A stretch of 64,000 nt of DNA from positions 3,807,501-3,871,500 of the forward strand of contig NZ_CP130831.1 of the NCBI RefSeq assembly GCF_030549525.1. The letters run 5' to 3'. Within the stretch, counting starts at the first letter, position 1; the number at the start of each line of letters is the position of its first letter. The notes beneath the pieces were generated by a model, which was given only the letters and a program-made list of their open reading frames with translations, was not told the origin of the DNA and ran no database searches. The position numbers and the translations under genes are program-made. This DNA comes from Stenotrophomonas sp. 704A1. Its GTDB lineage: Bacteria; Pseudomonadota; Gammaproteobacteria; Xanthomonadales; Xanthomonadaceae. Shown here in pieces: positions 57,912-64,000 of the stretch.

Positions 57912-58108
57912 GGGGAAACCTGTCAGAGGAGCGTGGCCGCAGACGCGGCATCCTCCGCGGCGGGCGCGGAGCCAACGACGTACGTGGCGGCGGCGGGTAC
58001 GTTCGCGAAGTAAGACGGATGAAGACGTGGCAACCCCAAGGGCGCGCTCGCGGTGGCGGCCGGCCGTTGCCCGGCACGCGGCGACGATCATCCCCGCACG
58101 GCGTGGAA

Positions 58109-59050
58109 CTACGGGTGGACGATGGCCACGCCCAGCGGCAGGCGGGTGACCTGCAGCCCGGCGGTTGCCGCCAATGCATCCAGTGCCTGTTCGGGATGAT
58201 CGATGCGCAGCGCGGCACTGATCGCCGGCAGGCCGGACAGATCACCGCGCACGAAGGTCGGGCCGGAACGATAGCGGCCGACGTTGTCGATGGCATCGAC
58301 CACGCGGGCCTGTTCCAGCAGCAGTTCACCGTTGCGCCAGGCACCGACACTGTCGGCGGCAACATCGTGCAGTCGCTGCACGCCGCCGTCGCGGCCATAG
58401 CGCGCGCGTTGCCCGACCTGCAGATAGGTCCAGCCGCCCTCGGCCGGGCTGGCCACGCGTACGCGGCCCTGTCCCACTTCGGCCTCGACGCCGGCATCGA
58501 CGTGGGCCACGGTGAAGGCCGTGGAGATGTCCTCCACCACGCCATTGCCGGCGGCCACGCTGAAGCGGCGCTGTGCATCCGGTTCGACATTGAACCAGGC
58601 GCGCCCGCGCAGCAGGTCGATACGACGACGCTCGCCGTCGAAATGCACCGCGATCGCGCTGTCGGCGTCCAGCACGGCACGGCTGCCGTCGGGCAGCTGC
58701 ACCTCCTGCATCCGGTGCCCGCTGCGATGATCGGACTGCAGGCGCAGCCAGGCATCGGGCCAGGCCACCAGCAGCGCCAGCGCCGCCGCCGTTGCGGCGG
58801 CCCACTGCACCCGGCGCGGCCGGCGCCGTGGTGAGCGTGCACCGACCGCCGCCGGACGCGGCCCCATGCTTCGCCACAACCGTCGCTCATGCTCGAAGGC
58901 GCGGCGATGCCCGGGCCGCGCCAGCCACTGTTCGAAGGCCTGCATGCGCGCGTCGCTGATGTCGCCGGAGGCCAGGCAGACGATCCAGTCCCGGGCCTGT
59001 TCGGCCAAGGGATCGTCGCTGCGGCAGGGGGACGGCGAAGGCGGGCTCAT
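58109..59050 (-). CDS. FecR-type anti-sigma factor
   Basis: 313 residues from the ATG at 59050. The N-terminal DUF4880 cytoplasmic part (DPLAEQARDWIVCLASGDIS...FEQWLARPGHRRAFEH) binds sigma; a single transmembrane segment lies at about 85-105. The periplasmic FecR domain follows (VQLPDGSRAVLDADSAIAVHFDGERRRIDLLRGRAWFNVEPD). It would pass the signal from the receptor's STN domain to the sigma factor. It lies 91 bases after the sigma gene. Confidence 0.93.
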   Translation of the reverse strand: MSPPSPSPCRSDDPLAEQARDWIVCLASGDISDARMQAFEQWLARPGHRRAFEHERRLWRSMGPRPAAVGARSPRRRPRRVQWAAATAAALALLVAWPDAWLRLQSDHRSGHRMQEVQLPDGSRAVLDADSAIAVHFDGERRRIDLLRGRAWFNVEPDAQRRFSVAAGNGVVEDISTAFTVAHVDAGVEAEVGQGRVRVASPAEGGWTYLQVGQRARYGRDGGVQRLHDVAADSVGAWRNGELLLEQARVVDAIDNVGRYRSGPTFVRGDLSGLPAISAALRIDHPEQALDALAATAGLQVTRLPLGVAIVHP

Positions 59051-59141
59051 TGGCTGGCGTGCTGCTGCGGGCAAAGGGACAGGACCGCAGGGCGGCCCTC
59101 CTATCAAGACGAGTGAACAGTACCGGACCCCAAGCGCGCTG

Positions 59142-59642
59142 CTAGCGGCCGCTGCGGGCCCAGGCCAGGCGCTGCAGCGCGCTGCGCACATGGTTCTCCA
59201 CCGTGGTCACCGATACGCCCAGCTGGCGGGCGATCTCGGCCTGGGTCAGACCCTGCAGGCGGTTGAGCCGGAAGATGGTGCGCGTCGGCTCGGGCAGATG
59301 GCCTGCCGCATCGAGCACCCGCTGCAGCTCGTCCTGGGCCATCACCTGCTCTTCGGTGGAGATCTCCTCGTCCTCCTGCCACAGGTAGTGCTCGGCCAGC
59401 AGGCGGTTGCGCCGGGTCGACTCACGGCCGTGGTCGGTGGCCAGATTGATCGCCAGCCGGTAGAGATAGGCCCGGGGATTGTCGATGTTCTGCTGGTTGT
59501 CGACCCCGCGCGCCTTGAACCAGACGGCCTGGATCACGTCCTCGGCACCGCTGTCGCCGCCAAGAATGCGCTGGACCCGCCGCAGCAGCGCCGGTCGTTC
59601 GCGGATCAGCAGTTCGGTCAAGGTCAAGGCATTGGAGGGCAT
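59142..59642 (-). CDS. FecI-type ECF sigma factor
   Basis: 166 residues. Region 2 includes AEDVIQAVWFKARGV and NPRAYLYRLAINLATDHGRE; region 4 is TRTIFRLNRLQGLTQAEIARQLGVSVTTVENHVRSALQRL, an HTH for the -35 element. It should direct transcription of the fecR and receptor genes, and perhaps the haem oxygenase operon, when iron is low and haem is present. Confidence 0.94.
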   Translation of the reverse strand: MPSNALTLTELLIRERPALLRRVQRILGGDSGAEDVIQAVWFKARGVDNQQNIDNPRAYLYRLAINLATDHGRESTRRNRLLAEHYLWQEDEEISTEEQVMAQDELQRVLDAAGHLPEPTRTIFRLNRLQGLTQAEIARQLGVSVTTVENHVRSALQRLAWARSGR

Positions 59643-59688
59643 GCGCGGCGTCAGGGGGCAAACAGGGCGGCGCGCATGCTACTCCGTT

Positions 59689-59707
59689 AATGCGAATCAG
59701 TCACGTT
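59689..59707. promoter_or_regulatory. Possible Fur box upstream of the ECF sigma gene
   Basis: AATGCGAATCAGTCACGTT, running on as CTCAT, resembles the AATGAGAATNATTCTCATT-type Fur site in its left half. It lies 47 bases upstream of the sigma start, where iron repression would be expected. The match is partial. Confidence 0.45.
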
Positions 59708-59725
59708 CTCATCTGAGGCCTGCTG

Positions 59726-60202
59726 TCAGAGACAGTCGGTCAGCGCGTCATACACGCTCACGCCGGTCCCGGGCAGCGGCGCATGCAGGGCTTCATGCCC
59801 GGGACCGCCCTGCCACAGCGCCAGCAGCGCCTGCAGGGGCGTGCCGACCGCCACAGGCAGCACGCAGGCATAGCTGCCGAGGTCGACATCGATGCGCCCG
59901 TCCCGGCCCACCCAGGTGTCACTGCCGGCAAAGGTCCAGACGCAGCGGGCCACGATGCCGGTGGTCCGCTCCACCGAGCAGCGGAAGCGCATGGGCCACA
60001 GGTTGTAGTACTGCCCCTCGCAGAACGTGTCGCCGCAGATGTCATCGAACCCTCTCACCAGGGACCGCTCGGCCGCCAGGAAGTGCTCCCGGCCGCTGGC
60101 CGGGTCCGGGTAGTCGCGCGCATCGATGTAGGCGGGCGCGGCCTGCGCGCTTGCGGCCAGGATCAGGCCACAGGCCAGCCACCGGCTTGCGGACATCCCC
60201 AT
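59726..60202 (-). CDS. Exported cysteine-rich hypothetical protein, paralog 2
   Basis: 158 residues. The ATG at 60202 shares a base with the upstream stop (TGATG) and has GGGAGG 8 bases before it. A signal peptide ends near AQAAPAY. The mature part has CGDTFCEGQYYNLWPMRFRCSVERTTGIVARCVWTFAGSD, closely matching the gene before it. No known domain is recognised. Confidence 0.78.
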   Translation of the reverse strand: MGMSASRWLACGLILAASAQAAPAYIDARDYPDPASGREHFLAAERSLVRGFDDICGDTFCEGQYYNLWPMRFRCSVERTTGIVARCVWTFAGSDTWVGRDGRIDVDLGSYACVLPVAVGTPLQALLALWQGGPGHEALHAPLPGTGVSVYDALTDCL

Positions 60203-60693
60203 CAGCCAGTCCTCCCCTGCCCCTGCAGACAGGCAGGCAGCACCTCGAACAGACCGTGATCGAGCCCGGGCAGGGGCGCCGCCAGCCCGCCGGGAGCCTC
60301 CAGCGAGGCAAAGAACGCCGCGACGGGTACGCCCGGCTGCAGGGCCACCGTGCACACCCAGCGACGGTTGTCGACCTGCACCTCGCCATCATCCGGCTGG
60401 ACCGCCAGTTCGCTGGCGGCCACCACCCAGACGCAGCGCTGCACCGTGCCGCGGTGGGCCAGCACCGCACAGCGGAATTCCATCACCCGGTAGTTGCTGT
60501 AGTCACCTTCGCACAGGGTGTCTGCGCACAGCGCGGCGAAGTCGCGGGCAAGCGCGGCCTCCAGCGCGACGGCCCGATCCCAGCTCGCCTCGCGGGCGGG
60601 GTAGTGGACCAGGTCGACATGGGGCCCGCGCGCGAGCGCGGGCAGGGGAATCAACAACAGGACAACGAACCAGCACCAGCGGTGGCCGTTCAT
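60202..60693 (-). CDS. Exported cysteine-rich hypothetical protein, paralog 1
   Basis: 163 residues with signal peptide MNGHRWCWFVVLLLIPLPALA|RG. The mature part contains CADTLCEGDYSNYRVMEFRCAVLAHRGTVQRCVWVVAASE, four cysteines that match the downstream neighbour in spacing, and a C-terminal LLPACLQ-like Cys. The pair is probably a tandem duplication secreted to the periplasm. The function is unknown. Confidence 0.78.
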   Translation of the reverse strand: MNGHRWCWFVVLLLIPLPALARGPHVDLVHYPAREASWDRAVALEAALARDFAALCADTLCEGDYSNYRVMEFRCAVLAHRGTVQRCVWVVAASELAVQPDDGEVQVDNRRWVCTVALQPGVPVAAFFASLEAPGGLAAPLPGLDHGLFEVLPACLQGQGRTG

Positions 60694-60876
60694 GGCAGGG
60701 CTCCTTCGAGAGTGTCTCCAGCCTGCCGCGGGGAGCGGACGGGCCCCATCGGGAAACCCCGTCCTGGCGCCCCGCCGATCCCCCTGGCGCGGGTCGGCCC
60801 TGCCCCACCCTGCACAGCGCCCGGCAAAGGCATAAAATGGAGAGCTATCCGCCTACACCCCCACCTGGAGCACACC

Positions 60877-61413
60877 ATGGGTCTGGAACTCGTCTCGCCC
60901 GGCAAGAACCCGCCGGAAGAAATCAACGTCATCATCGAGATCCCGAAGGATTCCGAGCCGGTGAAGTACGAAGTGGACAAGGAAACCGGCGCGATCTTCG
61001 TCGACCGCATCCTGTCCACCCCGATGCGCTACCCGTGCAACTACGGCTACGTGCCGAGCACCCTGTGCGGCGATGGCGACCCGGCCGACGTGCTGGTGGT
61101 GCTGCCGCTGCCGCTGGTCCCGGGTTCGGTGGTGCGCTGCCGTCCGGTCGGCGTGCTGAAGATGAGCGATGAGGCGGGCAGCGACGAGAAGATCCTGGCC
61201 GTGCCGGTCTCGAAGATCTTCAGCGGCTACGCCCATGTCGAAGACATCGCCCAGGTGTCCAGCCACTGGCTGGAGCGCATCGGCCACTTCTTCGAGCACT
61301 ACAAGGACCTGGAAAAGGGCAAGTGGGTCAAGCTGGACGGTTGGGGCGGTGCGGCCGAGGCCAAGCAGATCCTGATCGAAGCGCACCAGCGCCACCTCGA
61401 CAGCAAGGCCTGA
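60877..61413 (+). CDS. ppa: Soluble inorganic pyrophosphatase (family I)
   Basis: 178 residues. Active-site residues are in EVDKETGAIFVDRILSTPMRYPCNYGYVPSTLCGDGDPADVLV, which holds the DGDPxD metal site. It removes PPi made by biosynthesis. The ATG at 60877 has CTGGAG upstream. It is 12 kb from hppA and pfp, which spend PPi instead. Confidence 0.96.
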   Translation: MGLELVSPGKNPPEEINVIIEIPKDSEPVKYEVDKETGAIFVDRILSTPMRYPCNYGYVPSTLCGDGDPADVLVVLPLPLVPGSVVRCRPVGVLKMSDEAGSDEKILAVPVSKIFSGYAHVEDIAQVSSHWLERIGHFFEHYKDLEKGKWVKLDGWGGAAEAKQILIEAHQRHLDSKA

Positions 61414-61564
61414 GCCTGAACAGGATCGCTCCGGCGCAGCGCGTCGGAGCGATGCGGGTCACGTTTCATGACGACGGCACATCACTGTTGCCGTCGTATT
61501 AGGTAAATTGCGTCACTTCACACGTCGTCGACAGTGACCGTCGAGACAGCCAGGGGAATGTGTC

Positions 61565-62686
61565 GTGCGTATTCTGCTTGTTGGGGATGCAGCCAGCCTG
61601 CCGGCCGAGCTGACCGAATTCATTGCCGATCTTGGGGAAGACTGGCAGCCGTTGACCGCCACTGATGGCCAGGCCGCGATGACCGCGGTGGCCACCCAGG
61701 GCGTGGACGCGGTGATCGTCTGCCCGCAGCTGCCCGATCTCAACGCGACGACGCTGCTGGGACAGATCCGCACGCTGCGCCCGGAGACCATCCGCATCGC
61801 GCTGGTCGATGCGCAGCATGGCAACCGGCCACCGCCGGCGCGCCTGATCGGTGTCGCCCACCGCTTCCTGCCGCTGCCGCTGGCGCCGGAAGTGCTGCTG
61901 GAGGCGCTGACCAGCCTGGAAGAACTGCGCGAAGTGCTGGACAGCCCGCGCCTGCGCGATGCCATCGGCCGCATCGAGAAGCTGCCCTCGCCGCCGCACC
62001 TGTACCTGAGCCTGACCCAGGCGCTGGAGCACGACGACGACGCCGACAGCGCCGATGTCGCCAAGCTGGTCGCCGCTGACCCGGCGATCGCCGCCAAGGT
62101 GCTGCAACTGTCGAATTCCGCGTTCTTCAGCCAGGGCCGCACCATCGCCGACCTGCGCACGGCGGTGACCCGGCTGGGCCTGGCCACGCTGCGCGACCTG
62201 GTGCTGGCCAGTGAGGTGTTCTCGGCGCCGACCCTGTCCGGCGCCGAACGCAATTCGCTGCAGCAACGGGCCCTGCTGGCGTCACGGCTGGCGGCGCGCA
62301 TGCTGCCCGAGTCCAGCGCCGAACTGGGTGCGACCGCCGCCTTGCTGGCCGATATCGGCCTGTTGCTGCCGGGTGTACGCAACCAGCGCAGCGAGCCGTC
62401 GCTGGCCGACGATACCCGCCCTGGCCATGCCGAGGCCGGCGCCTACCTGCTGGGACTGTGGGGCCTGCCGATGCCGATCATCGAGGCAGTGGCCTTCCAC
62501 CTGCAGCCACAGCGCGCCAACACCCGCAGCTTCTGGGTGACCGGCGCGGTGCACGTGGCGCTGGCGCTGGTCAACGGCGATCCGGTCGATGAGGACTACC
62601 TGCAGCGTGCCGGCGTGCTCAACAAGCTGCCGCAATGGCGCGAGCACGCCAACAGCCTGATGGGGCTGGTGCCGAGCGAAGCCTGA
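61565..62686 (+). CDS. HDOD-domain protein with degenerate receiver
   Basis: 373 residues from a GTG at 61565. Residues 1 to about 115 resemble a response-regulator receiver (MRILLVGDAAS...AVIVCPQLPDL), but the phosphoacceptor Asp position is Cys53. Residues about 135-340 form an HDOD domain (LPSPPHLYLSLTQAL, VAADPAIAAKVLQLSNSAFF, RTAVTRLGLATLRDLVL). HDOD proteins are signalling hubs linked to chemotaxis and stress in this family. A terminator follows. Confidence 0.9.
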   Translation: MRILLVGDAASLPAELTEFIADLGEDWQPLTATDGQAAMTAVATQGVDAVIVCPQLPDLNATTLLGQIRTLRPETIRIALVDAQHGNRPPPARLIGVAHRFLPLPLAPEVLLEALTSLEELREVLDSPRLRDAIGRIEKLPSPPHLYLSLTQALEHDDDADSADVAKLVAADPAIAAKVLQLSNSAFFSQGRTIADLRTAVTRLGLATLRDLVLASEVFSAPTLSGAERNSLQQRALLASRLAARMLPESSAELGATAALLADIGLLLPGVRNQRSEPSLADDTRPGHAEAGAYLLGLWGLPMPIIEAVAFHLQPQRANTRSFWVTGAVHVALALVNGDPVDEDYLQRAGVLNKLPQWREHANSLMGLVPSEA

Positions 62687-62712
62687 TCCGCAGGCCGTGC
62701 AGGACGATCAAG

Positions 62713-62738
62713 GGCAGGCCGCACGGCCTGCCTTTTTT
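62713..62738 (+). terminator. Terminator of the HDOD gene
   Basis: GGCAGGCC pairs with GGCCTGCC around GCAC, followed by six T (62733-62738). Confidence 0.9.
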
Positions 62739-62785
62739 CTGGGTGGATCGCGCACGCGGCGCATGCACACATCGGCAACGAAGAA

Positions 62786-62807
62786 GGGCGGGCCTTGCGG
62801 CCCGCCC
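62786..62807 (-). terminator. Terminator of the partial TonB-dependent receptor gene
   Basis: A 9-bp stem (GGGCGGGCC / GGCCCGCCC) with TTGC loop, followed on the minus strand by TTCTTC. It lies 29 bases past the receptor stop. Confidence 0.75.
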
Positions 62808-62835
62808 TCCTGTCTTGCCGTCACGCCTCGATGGA

Positions 62836-64000
62836 TCAGAAGCGCTGGGTGTACTTCATGTAGTAGTAGCGACCGATGTCGAAGCCGCCGTAGTACGAGA
62901 AGCTCGAGTTCGGCTGGCTGTACATGACCGGGCCTTCGTGGTTGAACACGTTGTTGGCGCCCAGCGAGACAGTCGCTTCCCACGGCAGGGTGTAGCGGAC
63001 CTGCAGGTCGTGGAAGGTGTTCGAACCCACCTTGCGGGTCGGCTGGCCCAGGGTGTAGGCCGAGCTGAAGTCAGGCAGGTTGCACTCGGTATCGTAGGAG
63101 CACGGCTCCTTCATGCTCGAGTAGTAACGCACGGCCCAGTTCACGCCGAAGTTGCCCAGGCTCCAATCGACATTGAGGTTCGAACGGACGCGGAAGTTGG
63201 CACCCCAGTCGCCGGTCGCCCAGCTGGTGTGCTGCTCGACCGGAGTCTCGGCTTCGTTGTCACGCTTGTACTCGAGGTAATCGACGTAGGTGGTCTTCCA
63301 GTCGACCACGATCTTGCCGAAGGAGAACTCCGGCAGGCGGTACTTGATGCCCAGGTCGTAACCTGCGGTTTCCTGGTAACCACCGTTGATCAGGGTACGG
63401 GTGACGTCGACCACCTGGTTGGCGGTACGGCCTTCGGTACCGCGATCGAAACGCTCACACGCCGACGCCACGCCCAGCACGTAGCACTGGTTGAGGATCG
63501 AGGTCACCGACTCGGCGGCGATCACGTTGTCGATGCGGATCTTCCACCAGTCCAGGCTGATGTCCAGGCCCTGCACGAAGTTCGGGCTGTAGACCAGGCC
63601 AGCGGTCCAGGTCTTGGAGGTCTCCGGCTGCAGTTCCGGGTTGGAACCGGATTCGAAGGCGCTGTAGGACTGGGTGCCCGGGCCGGTGGACAACGCGCCG
63701 CCAGAGGTGATCTGACGGAAGTTGGCCGGCACGCCACGTGCCTGGCAGGCAGCGGCCACCGACGGGTTGCGCGCCGCCGAACCGAAGCTGCTGTCGCACG
63801 GATCGGTGTAGGCGTCGAAGGTCTGCGAGGTGCCGCCGTACATGTTGGCGATGTTCGGCGCGCGGAAGCCCGTCGAATAGGTCGCACGCACCAGCAGGTC
63901 GTCGATCGGCTTCCACTTCAGGCCGAACTTGCTGTTGATGGTGTCGCCGAAGGTGTTGTAGTCGGAGTAGCGACCGGCCATGTCCAGCGACAGTTCCTTG
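62836..64000 (-). CDS. TonB-dependent receptor, C-terminal part (partial)
   Basis: About 388 residues remain; the frame is open to the right edge, so the N-terminus lies outside. TYSTGFRAPNIANMYGG is the FRAP motif and the protein ends MKYTQRF with the aromatic C-terminus needed by the BAM machinery. A cysteine-containing loop (DPCDSS, CQARG, CYVLGVASACERF) is typical of large Xanthomonadaceae receptors. The ligand is unknown. Confidence 0.9.
   Translation of the reverse strand, partial: KELSLDMAGRYSDYNTFGDTINSKFGLKWKPIDDLLVRATYSTGFRAPNIANMYGGTSQTFDAYTDPCDSSFGSAARNPSVAAACQARGVPANFRQITSGGALSTGPGTQSYSAFESGSNPELQPETSKTWTAGLVYSPNFVQGLDISLDWWKIRIDNVIAAESVTSILNQCYVLGVASACERFDRGTEGRTANQVVDVTRTLINGGYQETAGYDLGIKYRLPEFSFGKIVVDWKTTYVDYLEYKRDNEAETPVEQHTSWATGDWGANFRVRSNLNVDWSLGNFGVNWAVRYYSSMKEPCSYDTECNLPDFSSAYTLGQPTRKVGSNTFHDLQVRYTLPWEATVSLGANNVFNHEGPVMYSQPNSSFSYYGGFDIGRYYYMKYTQRF

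Noticed and set aside
61425..61460. Hairpin ATCGCTCCG / CGGAGCGAT after ppa considered as a terminator
   Set aside because: The stem is good, but the loop is long and no T-run follows on either strand, so it was not called.

Overview
The window is a GC-rich (about 67-70% by eye) piece of a gammaproteobacterial chromosome. Synteny and protein sequences point to Stenotrophomonas, most likely the S. maltophilia group of the Xanthomonadaceae. Supporting signs are the dispersed GTAG-type REP palindromes typical of that species (SMAG elements), a PPi-dependent phosphofructokinase, a large complement of TonB-dependent receptors and a Xanthomonadaceae-type 23-residue membrane peptide. Gene packing is dense, with many 1- or 4-base start/stop overlaps, so the DNA reads as core chromosome rather than a mobile island. 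No tRNA, rRNA, CRISPR array, insertion sequence or phage was recognised.

Layout. 1-4.5 kb (minus): a CS1/alpha-type chaperone-usher fimbria in the order pilin, usher, tip subunit, chaperone (cut by the window edge). 4.8-9.6 kb (minus): a small membrane peptide, a membrane protein, an OB-fold (BOF) protein, citrate synthase, ribosomal protein L31 type B and a nucleoside hydrolase. 10-16.9 kb (minus): the stringent-response/nucleotide block yicC-gmk-rpoZ-spoT-ridA-recG. 17-24.2 kb (plus): rph, a VOC protein, rdgB, hemW, a DUF1631/PilZ pair and prolidase pepQ. 24.7-31 kb: the conserved neighbourhood pepP-ygfB | zapB-like, zapA, 6S RNA, fau, then EVE, rpiA, a DUF192 lipoprotein and a SirB1-like protein. 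30.9-41.7 kb: rubredoxin, thiE, hemL, azurin, a HAD phosphatase, argD, a voltage-gated-type K+ channel, two related DUF3829 lipoproteins, an SDR, a lipoprotein and a DUF2867/RIO-like kinase pair. 41.8-46.8 kb: a DedA-PAP2 fusion, a LON-domain protein, mpl and adk, with a probable unannotated small RNA between mpl and adk. 46.9-51.6 kb (mostly plus): pfp, DUF488 and the proton-pumping pyrophosphatase hppA. 51.6-59.7 kb: a haem-uptake region (tonB, exbD, exbB, DUF454, haem oxygenase, TonB-dependent receptor, FecR-type anti-sigma, FecI-type sigma). 59.7-64 kb: two related exported cysteine-rich proteins, soluble pyrophosphatase ppa, a degenerate-receiver HDOD protein and the C-terminal part of another TonB-dependent receptor.

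How parts work together. The haem region is a plausible self-contained circuit. A Fur-like site lies before the sigma factor gene, a FecI/FecR pair probably senses through the receptor's N-terminal signalling domain, the receptor imports haem, a dedicated ExbB-ExbD-TonB complex powers it, and haem oxygenase releases the iron. The pfp, hppA and ppa genes give three ways of using or disposing of pyrophosphate. Between genes, GTAG-type REPs are frequent and in three cases provide the TAG stop codon of the neighbouring gene. A second, longer repeat family, built from 25-26 bp outer stems that differ between copies but stay self-complementary, occurs at 9.7 kb and 24.2 kb with a diverged relative at 24.6 kb. 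It is the most intriguing unexplained structure in the window.
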